This document shows, piece by piece, positions 20,709 to 33,530 of a DNA stretch of 64,000 nucleotides. This stretch comes from Microcyclospora pomicola. Its lineage: Eukaryota > Ascomycota > Dothideomycetes > Capnodiales. Location: the NCBI GenBank assembly GCA_002786065.1, contig NHNY01000007.1, forward strand, positions 186,001-250,000, in the 5' to 3' direction. The translations under genes were made by a program, and so were the position numbers. Every line of letters begins with the position of its first letter. Within the stretch, counting starts at the first letter, position 1. Below the pieces are notes generated by a model. That model saw only the letters and a program-made list of their open reading frames with translations. It was not told the origin of the DNA and searched no databases.

Positions 20709-22944
20709 TCACGACGAACCGCCCATTTTCTTCAACACATTCTCCCAGCTTTCCGGCTCGTGCATGAGATTGGCCGGATTTTGCGACTTGGGCGCTTCCT
20801 TGCTGCCGAGTTTGCGTAATGCGGCCTCGACATGCCCCTGCTGAATCACGACTCCGGACTCGCTGCAACGAGCTTTCGCGCGGAGTTCGGAGCATAGGTT
20901 GTCAAGATCGAATTTGCCATCCTGATAGTCGGGGTTCGATTGAAGTTGGTTCCTGTTGTCAATATTAGCAAGACTCATCCAAGGAAGAAGCTTGTCAGAT
21001 GTCGCAGAGTATGCATACCAGATGTTGTTGCAGTTGATGAGTTTCTTCTCCGTCTTTGCACCGGGTGCAGAAGTCGTAGAAGCATAATCGTCATCCCTCG
21101 ATTTCTCAACCTCCGCCATGAGATTCCGGCTTGGCGGCTGCGCGTTATTGGGCGATTGCGCAGTCGTCGGCTGTGGTGACTGAAGTATGCCGAAAAGATT
21201 GCTCGGTGACCCGAAATCATAAGGGCCCGACTGGAGAGCTTCGTCGAAGAACCCACCAGAAAAGTCGTTGTTGTTGAGGAAACTGTCATTCGGGTCTCGG
21301 TAGCCGTCAAACAGCAATGGATCGAATGTGGTGGCCGACGGAACACTGAAGTCTGGCACATTTGTGTTGCGACCTGTTGCGTTCGCAGCCTGTTCTGACC
21401 AATTTTGCACTCCACCACTCTTCTCGCTGAACGATTCCATGCGCTTGTCCTTGCTCCCAGGGCTGTCGTGCGATGGCTCGGGAGAAGTGCCGCAAGAGCT
21501 ATTGGCGCCATTCGCATTCCATTGACTCAACGAGCTTGTGCTGGGGGAAGCACTGTCACCGGCACTGCTTCCGCTGTTGAACTGAAAGACTCGGTTGAGA
21601 CCAGCAGTTGAATCGCCACCGTTCGTGATCGGCGGAGCCTTGGTCTGTGTGGTGGGGAAGAAATTGTTGTTGTCTATGGATCCAGTCTTCAGTATGCTAG
21701 GTGAGAACAGATCACCCAGAACATCGTTATTGGTCATCTGTGGAAGTGTGTCGGCGAAGCCATGCATGTTGTCGTTGGTGCTATAACCCGCCATAGGCAT
21801 GAAATTGTTCATGTGAGCAGGGCTCGCCGTCAGTCCGGGCGTTGTGAGGGGGCTGGGGTCGTGGCTAGCACTGCTTTCACGGTCTGGTCGGCTGCTTTGT
21901 CCAGAAATGCTACTCATGGCCCCGCCTACACTCGCCATAGGCGAGGTACTGCTCTGTTTGGTGCTAGGCGTCTGCTCATCAAACATGTGATTGCCAGGTA
22001 GCGCACCAAACTTCGGAAAGTCGAATGAGAAGTTGGCCTCGTTGATGCCGTTCGATCCACTTTGTGTTCTCCGTCCGCTTGCCGCATGTGGCGGTGAGTT
22101 AGAAACGCCGTTGCTCAGAGACATGCGCGTGCGATGTTCCTTAACCTCGGCCCTCAGGCGCTCGAGTTCAGCGTTCAGCATGACTTTCTCGCGTTTATCG
22201 GCTTCTTGCAACTTGGTCAACTCATCGACCTTGATTTCGAGATCCTTCAAGTGCTTCTCCTTGCGCTCACGGAAAGCCCGTTGGGCTGCGCGATTTTGCG
22301 CCTTGCGTTTCTACCAGGAGATGTCAGGATCGAAATGACCATACGAAATTATGCACAACACATACCGTGGTAGGTTCATTCGTGAGCGGCTTACGACCAG
22401 GCTTCTTGGCGCCCTCTTTCCCCTCGAGCATTTCTTGTCTTTTTGCATCGCCCTCTTCCACCTCGGTGTCCTCATCGGGACTCTTGCGCTTGTCGTGTTG
22501 CTCGGGATGTGCCCCGTCATCGCCAGCAGAACGTGCAGCACCCGGCAGCGCTCCAAGCATCTGGCCACCCAAATCGGCGTCCTCGAAATCAAAGCTGTTA
22601 TCGCCATCCAAGTAGTCGAGGTCAGGGGAAAAGTCGTTATAGTTGTCGAGATTCGCATTCAGCGGACTCATGAAGAGACCGTCAGATTTGGTGTCGTTCA
22701 TCGTGAGGTCGTCTTTCGGCTTGAAGCGGTCGGAAGTATCCGTTTGCGGCCGATGAGACTGGTGATCTGCTGCTTGAGCCTGCAGTGCGGCCAGGAGAAG
22801 GTTTTGCTGATTGGCTGAGAGTCGTGTGGTCGGTTCGTCCTGGAGGGTGTGCTGCTGACGGACCTGGCGGGAAGCGGAGAGAGAAGAGCGGTCGTCGGAT
22901 GTGCTCCCCACCTGGATGGCGTTAGTCGTCGATTCGTCCGGCAT
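20709..22944 (-). CDS. Yap1/AP-1-like bZIP transcription factor (oxidative stress regulator)
   Basis: Redox-sensing activator of antioxidant and efflux genes. It is kept in the cytoplasm by nuclear export and held in the nucleus when cysteines oxidise. Exons 22944-22366, 22310-21019 and 20952-20709 give 704 aa. The basic region starts exactly at the first splice junction (KRKAQNRAAQRAFRERKEKH, residue ~194), followed by a leucine zipper. A PAP1-type region follows. The N-terminal Cys region has one Cys (SSCGTSPEPSHDSP). The C-terminal Cys domain has three, near residues 620, 644 and 653 (INCNNIW, NLCSELRAKARCSESG). The second intron (20953-21018, 66 nt) is a multiple of three without a stop; removing it gives NNIWNQLQSNPDY, as in relatives. 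The gene has a long leader region upstream. Confidence 0.93.
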
Positions 22945-23830
22945 CGTGAGGCAGATGGCGCATATGAGCCAAAAATGAACGCAAAATCACCGGCTCCGAC
23001 GGAAGTGACAGGAAGGTTGGAATGATTGAAAGTGCTCGGCGGGGTGGGAGGAACTGCTTACAAAGAATTGGCGACAGCAAGTCCGCTAGTTAGTTGACTG
23101 CGGTGCCTGGATTGGTCGAGCGACGTGGACACTTCGAGGTGAAATATCGCACTGATGCTGGTGATAATTGATGTTAGTGAAGAGACAAAAGGAAGAAGGC
23201 GAGAGTGTGAAGAGTGGCGGAGAGAATGGACGGGCAGGGAAGGATCCCGTGGGCCAGGCGAGCTGGACAGTCGAGGATTTGGGACTGATGATCCGTCCGG
23301 CGGTGAAGCAGGGTCCAGGTGGATGGCGTGAGACGTGCTGCTCAATCAACCACTGGCTGACGGAGAGGAGAGCTGTAGCTTTACCACAGAAACTTATTGA
23401 TATTGAGTTCAGAGTGGCACAGATTGGCGAGTGCAATTGGTGGTGGGGAGAGATAGGCGGAAACTGTAGGGCGTGACCAGCATCGAGGAATAGACGATTC
23501 TCGACTGGAACCAGCATTTGGATTTCTAAGCAAAGAGTCAGGGCTGAAGCGATGACATGTGCGCAGATCCAAGGTGCGCTGCTGCGGGGGCACAGCACGG
23601 AATCAGCCGACGGGGACAGCTCCGTTATCGATACGTGGTTGATAAGCTCACGTGACTGCTAGCTAGCTCGCATGTCGCGCAACTTCACTTTCACCACACG
23701 ACATGGGTTGCTGGACGAGCATTACTCTTGCAACAACACATTGCCGACCAATCACTCTCGGGACACAGACAGTCTGAGTACCTCAGCATCACTTGCATGC
23801 TTGGCCGACCGATCCAACACGACAATCACC
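22945..23830. other. Intergenic, divergent promoter region
   Basis: This is the shared upstream region of Yap1 (minus) and the SPF30-like gene (plus). Open frames on both strands (for example 23086-23598 minus) lack family features and probably lie in long leaders. I see no known element with confidence. Confidence 0.5.
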
Positions 23831-24759
23831 ATGAGCCCGCTTTCCCGCCTTGAGAACGAGCTGCTTGGGGCTGAAGATGGCGTCGACACTTGTCGCGAGT
23901 ACCTCGAGATCGAGCCCGGTGATGTCGCTACCATCGAAGGACTGGCAATGTTCGAGCAACAGGTCCGCGACTTGACCGCCAAGATCGAGGCAGAAAAGCT
24001 GAAACAAGCTGCCGCACCACCACCTCCTCCGCCAACGACAGATGCCCACTCCTCCAAGACCTCGATTTACATGAAGCCATCCGCCGACACTCCCCCGCCC
24101 GAAGATACCCCGCAGACGTTCGCTGTCAATGACGCTGTGCAGGCGAGATATTCCGCCGACAGGCAGTGGTACCCAGCTACCATCATTAGCAAAACTGGAA
24201 GCGTCTCAGATCCAGTCTACACCGTCGTGTTCAAAGGCTACAGCGATCAAGAGACGAAGCGGAAACATGAAATCCGCCCTCTTGAGAACCCGAAGAAGCG
24301 TAAAGCTGATGGCTTGACAGCTGTTGCCGATTCCCCCATCCCTGTCCCGCCGAGGACCTCCAATCTTGACGGCTCCGTCATCTCTGCTGAGCCTTCGATC
24401 GATGCCTCATTAGTGCAGCAGAAGCGCGAGGCAAGCAAGGTGAGCGATGGCCCCACTCGGATGGCACCAGAAAAGAAGAAGCTTCGAGGCAACAAAGCTC
24501 TCGACAGGAGCAAAGCAAAGTGGAACGACTTTCAGAAGACGGGCCCAAAGGCCAAGACTGCATTTGCAATGCCCAAGGCCAAAGAGAGCATGTTCAGGAC
24601 GTCGGAGAAGCCCACCACTCAAGGTATGCTAAGAGCGTCGTCGTCGGTGTGCAATTACTGACTGTGATAGGTGGCTTCACAGGTACTGCCAAACCAGCAC
24701 CCAAGGATCCAGCACGGCCGAACTGGAAATATGACAAGGAGGACGGCAACGCGCAATAA
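23831..24759 (+). CDS. Tudor-domain splicing factor, SPF30/SMNDC1-like
   Basis: Probable pre-mRNA splicing factor of the SPF30 (SMN-related) family, whose Tudor domain binds symmetrically dimethylated arginines on Sm proteins. Exons 23831-24623 and 24671-24759 (47 bp intron, phase 1) give 293 aa. The N-terminus is a short helical region (LENELLGAEDGVDTCREYLE), then a Pro run. The Tudor core is FAVNDAVQARYSADRQWYPA, TIISKTG and YTVVFKGYSDQETKR, ending in HEIRPL. The C-terminus is basic (KKLRGNKALDRSKAKWNDFQ) and ends WKYDKEDGNAQ after splicing. The start was set at MSPLSRLE. An upstream in-frame ATG (23672) would add about 53 residues without family support. Confidence 0.85.
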
Positions 24760-25711
24760 GCTTAGATGCCACCCTGGTAAGCAAGTATCCTGTTTCAGAG
24801 CTTTCAGCGTCATGATTGTGGCGGCGGCGGTGGCAGTCGTTCTGTGCATAGCGAGGAGCAAATGGCGTTCTTTGGGCGTTCGGAAAGCAATGTGATGTTT
24901 GCGAAGGACATACTGGAACATGGATGTGGGGCGTTCTTCACGCGGTCGCCTGCTAAAGATGAGAGGGCAATTGCATGCTTCGTCCACCACCTGGGCACAC
25001 TCGGCAACGAGCAAAGGGCTTAAAAGAGCCTTCGAATCGCATGACTCGAAGGACGAGAAGTATTCCCAACTCCTCAGCAAATGACATACTGGCTAAGATA
25101 CCTCTAGACACTAGCAGTATTTCAAACAGCACGATGTCGTCAGCATTACACACCAGATCGAGGGTTTGACTGTTCCTTCGGAGGGAACATCGTCAATCGC
25201 CTTGAGTGCAGGTTGTTTTTGCTCCAAAATTCCCACATTGGCGCGAGTATGACTTGGCAGATGTTCCCTGTCGGCTCTTGCTCTGCGTGGTTCAACACAT
25301 AAGCCTTCTCCTTCCGGTCGTGTTTGTTACGGGGCACTTCGACTGACTTATATGTCTGTGTACAAGTGTCTCTGTAGCTGGTTGATGCACTCCATCCTCC
25401 ATTGCAAGGAGCGTATGATCACGCTGCCGCAACAATTCATACACATGTAGGTGAAGTATTGTATGTAACATTAGAGTTTTCATAGGTCTGTTACACTCTC
25501 TCTCTCATCTCTAATTCCAGCACTTTGTTGAAACAATCGCTTTGGTATAGATTGATGTGTCTTCTGCTGCCCTCGGCCACCATGATCGTATCGTGGTGAT
25601 CCGGTCACCGTAGTATCACCCACCATTTTCATTGGCCGCGATCACCACCATTGAGTCGACACGGTCGGCCTCATATCCTCAAAATGAACAACTCAGTCAT
25701 GCCTCTGGTGA
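24760..25711. other. Intergenic, 0.95 kb
   Basis: This is the tail-to-tail gap between the SPF30-like gene and BTB gene A and marks the edge of the accessory block. Short frames here have no recognisable features. Confidence 0.5.
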
Positions 25712-26362
25712 TCACCAACCCTCCGGCAGCACGCATTTGGGATTGAACTCTTCATCGTGCTCATGGAAACGGCAATAACCCCAATCCCCTGAGGTATTAC
25801 TAATCGGTCGCAGACCAACCTTGGACTTAGCTTGCTTCGCATATCTGATCTCCATCAAGGCGATCAGCAGATCGCACTTGAACTCCAGCGGAAACTTCTC
25901 TTCAGTCTCGAGATAGTCCTTGCCGAACGCGGCGTAGGCGAAGATATCGACGCAGAGCCGGCGTAGCACTGAGTCCTTGGGGCTATGGGAGTAGCAAAAC
26001 TTGACGTCGTCGCAGGTCATCAACATAACCCCCGTGGTACATTCCATCTCGACGTGGTCCGCACATTGGTCTGCCACTTTCAGATCGCCCAGTTTGTCGG
26101 CCAAGGCGTACAGCAATAGCCCACTCATCATCCCGTCTGCAAAGGAAGTGTCTCTCTCTCCCAAGATCTTCCCGTACATGACACAGTCCAGATATTGGTT
26201 GAACCGCTCCGGATCATCTTCTGGAAGCTTGATAGTTCTTCCCCCGTTGATCCACTGCTCTGAAAACGCGGCTTTGAAGAAGGACGAACGCTTCTTGAAT
26301 AGTTCCTCGTAAAGGATGAAGGCTTTTTCCTCCTTGCCTACGAGGACTGTGACTGTCTTCAT
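25712..26362 (-). CDS. BTB/POZ-domain protein A (tandem family)
   Basis: Short BTB/POZ protein, 216 aa, function unknown. BTB domains form dimers and often link substrates to cullin-3 ligases. The domain starts at once (VTVLVGKEEKAFILYEELFK), then KRSSFFKAAFSEQW, LPEDDPERFNQYL and YALADKLGDLKVADQ. A second conserved block shared with the neighbouring copies is CYSHSPKDSVLRRLCVDIF. The C-terminus carries the family motif YCRFHEHDEEFNPKC (C-x2-H-x-H-x7-C). The relatives have a first exon that joins in phase 2. Here a mini exon (ATG at 26426-26424) with GTACGC donor and CACAG acceptor is visible but joins in the wrong frame, so I use the first in-frame ATG in the main exon. It may therefore be slightly shortened or altered at the N-terminus. 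Confidence 0.75.
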   Translation of the reverse strand: MKTVTVLVGKEEKAFILYEELFKKRSSFFKAAFSEQWINGGRTIKLPEDDPERFNQYLDCVMYGKILGERDTSFADGMMSGLLLYALADKLGDLKVADQCADHVEMECTTGVMLMTCDDVKFCYSHSPKDSVLRRLCVDIFAYAAFGKDYLETEEKFPLEFKCDLLIALMEIRYAKQAKSKVGLRPISNTSGDWGYCRFHEHDEEFNPKCVLPEGW

Positions 26363-27239
26363 CAGGTCGAGGCTGTGTGCATTGGTTAGCTCATATTCAC
26401 TGTTTGGTCAAAAGGGGCGTACTTGCTTCGACATGTTGGAGGAGCGAATCTTATAGAAGGTAGAAGCTCTGCACTTGTATATGGCTACTCGAGGAATATC
26501 TGGAATGTGAGGAGAGAGTGTGCAAACAAGAGCCAGGAGATGAGTGCTTGTTGTCTAGCTTGTTGTGAACTCTGAAACATGGCTTGCACTGCTCACTGGT
26601 TCCCTCACTCGTGGTTCACATGCTAATGACTCGGACTTCTCCTGGACTTCTGGTGAATTCTCTAGGCAGCTTGCAATACTGTGAGGTCTGATACCTGCCT
26701 TCGTCACCTAGGCCTATCCCCTACCTATACAAGCATTCTAGTCACTTTGATCATAAGCGATGTCATATGCAACCCCTTCTGATGTTGACAAGAAAAGCGG
26801 ATCTTAACTAGCCAAGAGCTGTGATCGGTTTCATAAGATACCTTCCGATCTGACCTCATGTCTTCTATGTTTACCCACAACGCTGCAGTAGACATGGTTT
26901 TCATGACAATTACAAGGCCTAGAAAAGTTTGCCATATAGGAGACTCATCGACGCTTAAGAAGCGGCGTCGAGTGATTTGTAGCGTAAGGTAGTGTTTCTT
27001 GGTTGTCGACGTCTACAAAATTTCTATGGACGTATCCCACAGTATCCTCTTCCCGCCCTCGTAACGTAAGTCTGATTTGAATCGAGGCGTCACAGCCATT
27101 TGTACCTGCACGGCAGGAAGAACTTGAAATGTCTCGAAGGTCAAGCTTGATACCATGCGAGGAGGATCTAGTTTCACTCCACATTTGGCTGTCACAGACC
27201 CTCATGTACACACCCGAGAGCCACAGTCCAGAGAGTGCT
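26363..27239. other. Intergenic between BTB genes A and B
   Basis: About 880 bp, holding the 3' end of B and the promoter of A. An open frame at 26945-27475 overlaps the end of B and shows no family feature of its own. No further BTB fragment is seen. Confidence 0.5.
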
Positions 27240-28088
27240 TCACGCACAGGGACCTCGACCTCGGCCCCTCGTGCTTCCACCTCTGGAAGGTCGGACCGAT
27301 GAAGAGACTGGCAGCGCAGGAACTGTGACTGTCTCGGGCTGTGAACCGCGTGTTGCAGCTTTCGGCGTGTCGTCGGTATCATGTAGATGATATTGCTTAC
27401 ATCGCCGAGAAGTACCCGCGGATTGGAATATTTTAGTAGCAAAGTCGTAATAGAGATTGGCGCGTAACAAATCAATCAGTCGTTGTGTTACGTCAACGGT
27501 GAACCCGTCCGGAAGTCCCTCCTGTCCTAAGAAGGTTTTGGGTTCGCCAACTGGTACGTGGGAGATCCAGACATCAACAAGCAACCGCCGTAGTGGTGAA
27601 TTCTCGGCACTATTCGCATAGCAAGACTGGATATTGTGGAGCGACGGCAGTATGGAGTCTTGCGAGCCAATCTTCAGCAATTCATCGATCACGCCGTTTG
27701 CTGTTTGCCAGTCTCCGAGCTTGTCTGCCAAGACATAGATCTCGATCTGGTGTGTGAAAGCATCGGGCTTTGCATCCTCTGCATTGCGCTCCCCTTCCAT
27801 GATCCATGCTAGGTACTTGTTGAACGTTTGGGGCGCGTCGGACGGAAGCTCGATATTTTCATTCGCCTGCTTCCAGCGAGTGGAACATGCAGCACGAAAG
27901 AAGGACGAGCGTGTCGTGAAAATGTCTTCGTAGATCACGAAGAGAGTCTTCGCTTGGCCTACACGAACGTTGACGGTTGCAGTGTAATCCACCCTAAGCT
28001 TCAGTCAGTCCTTGTTCTCTCATGTTTCCGTTGCTTTGTACACTGACTTGGATTTCTTCGCCAGGACTGAGTCACTGCAACTTGACAT
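27240..28088 (-). CDS. BTB/POZ-domain protein B (tandem family)
   Basis: 264 aa from exons 28088-28048 and 27993-27240. The first exon (MSSCSDSVLAKKSK) has a GTCAGT donor. The 54 bp intron ends CTTAG, and splicing completes a Lys codon before VDYTATVNVRVGQAKTLFV. The domain follows the family pattern: SSFFRAACSTRW, LPSDAPQTFNKYLAWI and YVLADKLGDWQTANGVIDEL, then CYANSAENSPLRRLLVDVWI. The Cys/His motif is RRCKQYHLHD, with one extra residue between C and H compared with the others. Unlike its neighbours it has a C-terminal tail with RGGSTRGRGRGP, an RG-rich stretch like those in RNA-binding or methylated proteins. The intact frame and good splice sites suggest a working gene of unknown function. 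Confidence 0.82.
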
Positions 28089-28932
28089 TGTTGCTAACAG
28101 CAATCTACAGGCGTAGTGCTTTCTTGTCTTCGTGTAACAACAGACTGGGTAGGAACTGTATCGATCGATAGTCAAGCTCACGAAGACTTCTCTTCACACA
28201 ACGGCGCTAGTGGGGTTGTTCACATGCTTTCCAGTGAAAGGGGTACCAGAAATCGATATCGAGTAATTGTTCTCGGCTGGCGAGACAGGACTCTTACCTC
28301 AGCGTCATCTCGATAACCCCAGAAGTACAATTTCAATCGAGCCATGAGCTTTGAATGTCTGTTGCACCTTTATGCATCTTGAATGGATCACGTTTGTACT
28401 ACTTCAACGTCTGAATCTCGGAGGGTGCCTGAGTCATTCACGACACACGGACGAAATTAGCTGGCTTGACTTACTGACATGCGAGGCTCGATGGTCAGGG
28501 TCTCGGAGGCAAAGTATACAGAAAGAGCTGATAGAGTTCCTGGGTCTTCGTGAGTTGTTTGGGTGCTTGGGCAGAATGCAGCGGTCAAGGAACGACGGAC
28601 TTTCGTTCTATCATTTCGACTTAAGGCTTCCGCATATCCGAGCTTGTGCGGTGATCTCGACCTTTCCAACCGAGAGTCGAAGTGGTCTGTAACTCTGTGG
28701 TTTTTGCAGACAGTGTATAACACGTTCCTCAGCGCTGAACCCCTGAAGCTACCAATGCACTGATGCCAGCCGGATCTCCTTCTACATGCAGTGAGTGTTG
28801 AAGGATTTCCAACTCTGCCCTCATGCATTCACATGTGGCCTATAGCGGACGTTTGTGCGCTACTTCTCTCGAAGAAACACGACGAGCAGGGGCATTGGCC
28901 GGCTTGCGTCTGTCAGACATTGGGTTGGCCTC
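28089..28932. other. Intergenic between BTB genes B and C
   Basis: About 840 bp. Open frames at 28351-28692 and 28457-28828 have no BTB or other recognisable features. Nothing is supported. Confidence 0.5.
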
Positions 28933-29561
28933 TTAGGCATGAACATGGTACTTCCATTGTTGTCTTTGCAAAGACTCTGCAAAGATTTCGTGCATCGCGG
29001 CCGTTTCGACCCCCGGGAGGAAACTGGCCACGAACCTGATCGCTACGTCCCGCACGAAATCAGTCGAGAGTCTTGGTTTTGCAAGAAAGCCGCAAGGGTT
29101 GCCACTACATGACTGTCTTATCCACACATCTAAAATCATGCGGCGTAGTGGTGATCGGGCGAGGCTGTTGAGATAGCAGACCTCGATATTACCACGTGTT
29201 GGCAGTCCAGGATGATCCTCCCCAAGTTCCAACAACCGATCCATAATTTCGTTTGCGGTCTGCAGATCTAGTAGATTGTCGGCCTAATGTACGTGTCGAG
29301 TAGAGCACGAAAGGGATTGCATTCCTGGCCCAGAGATGACTCGGCTCTGGTGTATACCCAGGTAAGATAGTTCTCAAAAGTCTCCGGATCGTGCTCTGGC
29401 AGCTCGAGACTTTGTTTGTCCTTTGCACAATGAGCAGAGTAAGCGGCACGAAAGTGGCCCAAACGCGCAACGAAAATGTCTTTGTGGAGAACAAAGAGCT
29501 TCGCATTTGGCCCAACCAGTACATTCACCATGGCGGCGTAGTCAACTCCGTGAGGAGGCAT
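28933..29561 (-). pseudogene. BTB/POZ copy C, broken by a frameshift
   Basis: The first part (from 29561, MPPHGVDYAAMVNVLVGPNA) encodes a normal family start: VLHKDIFVARLGHFRAAYSA and LPEHDPETFENYLTWVYTR. Near 29283-29288 the frame slips. The expected Y-I-L-A-D-K-L-G-D block is out of frame by one base, and translation stops after LDTYIRPTIY. The rest (ADNLLDLQTANEIMDRLLEL, YLNSLARSPLRRMILDVWIR) continues in another frame to 28933. The final motif reads QQWKYHVHA, with Trp where the others have Cys, so the shared Cys is lost too. A single lost base explains the break. A sequencing error is possible, but the missing Cys also points to decay. Confidence 0.75.
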
Positions 29562-30501
29562 CAGTCACACGTGCTTGAGATATGTCGCCGAAGTATGTAC
29601 GAACTTTGCCCTCTTTGTGGGCGAACATTCGTCTGCTTCTGCCATCACTCCTGTCAATACTCGTCCGAGACGATAGGTGGATGTTGGTGATGATGAAAGT
29701 GAGGACAGCGATGTGTGTTCTTAAACACTGGTGCATTGCGACAGAAGAGTGCAAGGAGGCCCGTTCATAAGGGTTGATGCACGGGAACTGCCTGTTGGCA
29801 GCTCTGAACTTAGAAACCTGATGAAGGTGATACTCACACAAGCACACGAATGGAATCGGCATGCACTGCATGGTCATAGCATTAGAATTATCCCCAGCGT
29901 GACCAGTAATTTGGAGAAATCGTCAGCCTAAGGCTCAGTATTTTCTATGGCATGTTGACTTCAAATCAGCGCTGAGCATCATCTCCCGACTGGCATACTG
30001 ACAAGATACGTTGCAAGAGTTCATGATTCTCCTAACAAGATTAGACCTTCCAGGCTTCGGCATACATGGTACTTACTGACCTTGAAAGTCCGCATGAGCT
30101 GAATTACGACCCATGCCATACATTCTGAGCCACAATTTTTTTTTTCAAGACCCAACGTCTAGAGTTTTACTATAAATCTATCCCATGGCTTCTCCTTTCT
30201 GACTGCCATGATGGATGTTTGACTCGGTCGGGAGGGTGTCAGAGTTGGTCGGAGACTTTCGGTGAGTCGTTGACCGCAGTTTCAGGAGGCCAAGCTCGAT
30301 GGTAAGAGCGATCCAGATCCACACATCCATCAATGTCGAACACATCTGTACTGTTCTCAAGCGGATGACTTGGGAAATTGAGCTTTGATGCAGATAGCAC
30401 ATTACACGCTTCCTCTATGACCACCAAGGAAGTCACGAGCGGACGGGAGGTGATGATTCGATTAATTTGCGAGCGCACTGTATCATGTAAGAGCCACCGC
30501 T
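29562..30501. other. Intergenic between BTB genes C and D
   Basis: About 940 bp. It includes an 11-base T-run near 30128-30138. The frames at 29542-29877 and 30239-30505 show no family features. Confidence 0.5.
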
Positions 30502-31293
30502 TCATTTCTCCGCTTTTGACTTTTCTTCCGGCTCATTTTCCGGCGTATAGTTGCAGTCTGCGGATGTTGGTGTGATCTCGGCATTATGAAGGTGATATTG
30601 ACAGCGGTGGGAATGCATATCACTGCAGAAGAGCCTATACTCTTTTTTCTCCGCAATGCCGTGACGCGATAACTTCGCAAACATGATGGCAACGTCGCAG
30701 AGGAAGTCAGCCGGAAGACCCGACTGCTGCAGAAATGCAGATGGATCAGTCTTGCGTACCCCGGCCACCCAAACATCGACAAGCATCCTTCGAAGCGGCG
30801 CGCCGGCCATGGTATGTGAGTAGCAGAGGCCGATATCCTCACGTATCGGCAGTTTACAGCGTTTACCGTCAATGCTAGCCAGCATCCAGTTCACCATCTG
30901 ATTTGCAGATTGCCAGTCGCCCAACTCATCAGCTAGGATATAGGTGCTGATCATACCTGTCGAGGTATCGTGCAGTTCTTTCCCAGTGTTGTCTCGATCG
31001 TATAACCATGCCAGATAATTGTTGAAGATTTCTGCCGTGACGGACGGTAACTCGATAACTCCATTCTCCTCCTTCCACTGCACCGAGCAGGCGGCTCGGA
31101 AGAAGCTCGAATGTGCTGTCAGGACGTGCTCATGGACAATGAACACCTTTCTCTCTTGACCAACAACCGCTCTCATGGGTTCAGCATAGTCTATCCTGTG
31201 CAATCTTGTGAGTCGTGCGCACTGCCAATGTAGGAATATTTGGTGGACGTACCTCGCCCTCTTCCTCGGTGTAGAGACAACTTGTTCCGTCAT
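30502..31293 (-). CDS. BTB/POZ-domain protein D (tandem family)
   Basis: 244 aa from exons 31293-31253 and 31195-30502. Exon 1 (MTEQVVSTPRKRA) is 41 nt and joins in phase 2, the same length and phase as gene B. I chose the acceptor CACAG (31196-31200), which gives RIDYAEPMRAVVGQERKVF, in line with the VDY of B. The intron is 57 nt and lacks a stop, so unspliced RNA would also be readable. Domain landmarks: VHEHVLTAHSSFFRAACSVQ, LPSVTAEIFNNYLAWLY, YILADELGDWQSANQMVNWM and CYSHTMAGAPLRRMLVDVWV. The C-terminal motif is HRCQYHLHNAEITPTSADC. The tail is Glu/Lys-rich (ENEPEEKSKAEK). Function unknown. Confidence 0.82.
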   Translation of the reverse strand: MTEQVVSTPRKRARYVHQIFLHWQCARLTRLHRIDYAEPMRAVVGQERKVFIVHEHVLTAHSSFFRAACSVQWKEENGVIELPSVTAEIFNNYLAWLYDRDNTGKELHDTSTGMISTYILADELGDWQSANQMVNWMLASIDGKRCKLPIREDIGLCYSHTMAGAPLRRMLVDVWVAGVRKTDPSAFLQQSGLPADFLCDVAIMFAKLSRHGIAEKKEYRLFCSDMHSHRCQYHLHNAEITPTSADCNYTPENEPEEKSKAEK

Positions 31294-32830
<1,537 letters not shown>

Positions 32831-33530
32831 ATTGTCAACACGAAGAAATGACGAGATGACTATAGAGTGTGAGTGGTTTACGGCCGTGTGAAAGAGACAC
32901 TGACATGTCCAAAAAGTATGAACCATAACGAAAGTCATCGCTGTATGACAGAATTTGACCAGAAGTTCCTGATGCGTTGTGTGTCGTTTTGACCCGTGCT
33001 ACTCCTGACCGTAGCATCGGCTCTACATCCAGCTCCTTCGAGTCCTTATGGATGTCTTATTGACCGATGACTGTTCAGGAGAAGCTTCGTGTGCACTGCC
33101 GATTGCTATCGAGTCGTATGATCATACATTTAACGAGGTTTGTCGGATCGCGCGCTTGACTGGTGATTGCTGTTTGTCATAGCAGAGCCTATTGACGCCA
33201 GGTCACACAGATTTGCTTCTGGTCACAGCTGAGAGTCGCACTTGTTTGTATCCTATCACTGCTAAGTGCGCCTCTTCGTTGTCAAAAGCAAACTTTGGCA
33301 AACATCACCTGCTATATCTATTTCAACCTTTACAGACCAAATTTTTGACCTTCCGCACAGTACATGTAAGCTTTCACACTATATACCATACATTCTTCAC
33401 ACTTTGTTGGGCATCATTAGCTATATATATCTGGACCTTCTCTATACTTTGGAAAACGAAAAGACAGTACGACAACATATAACTTCAATAGAGCAACCGC
33501 CGCGAATACTTGCCTTGAATCAACAATACT
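32831..33530. other. Intergenic, epimerase 3' end and promoter of BTB copy E
   Basis: This stretch of 700 bp turns AT-richer toward 33420-33490 (ctatatatatctgg), which could be core promoter sequence for copy E. No gene is supported. Confidence 0.5.

Noticed and set aside
23672-23830. Upstream in-frame extension of the SPF30-like protein
   Set aside because: It has no family match. MSPLSRLE is the natural start before the helical region.
26945-27475. Frame overlapping the 3' end of BTB gene B
   Set aside because: It is in a different frame from the BTB protein and shows no features of its own.
30120-30140. T-run as a Pol III terminator
   Set aside because: No tRNA or other Pol III gene can be folded upstream.
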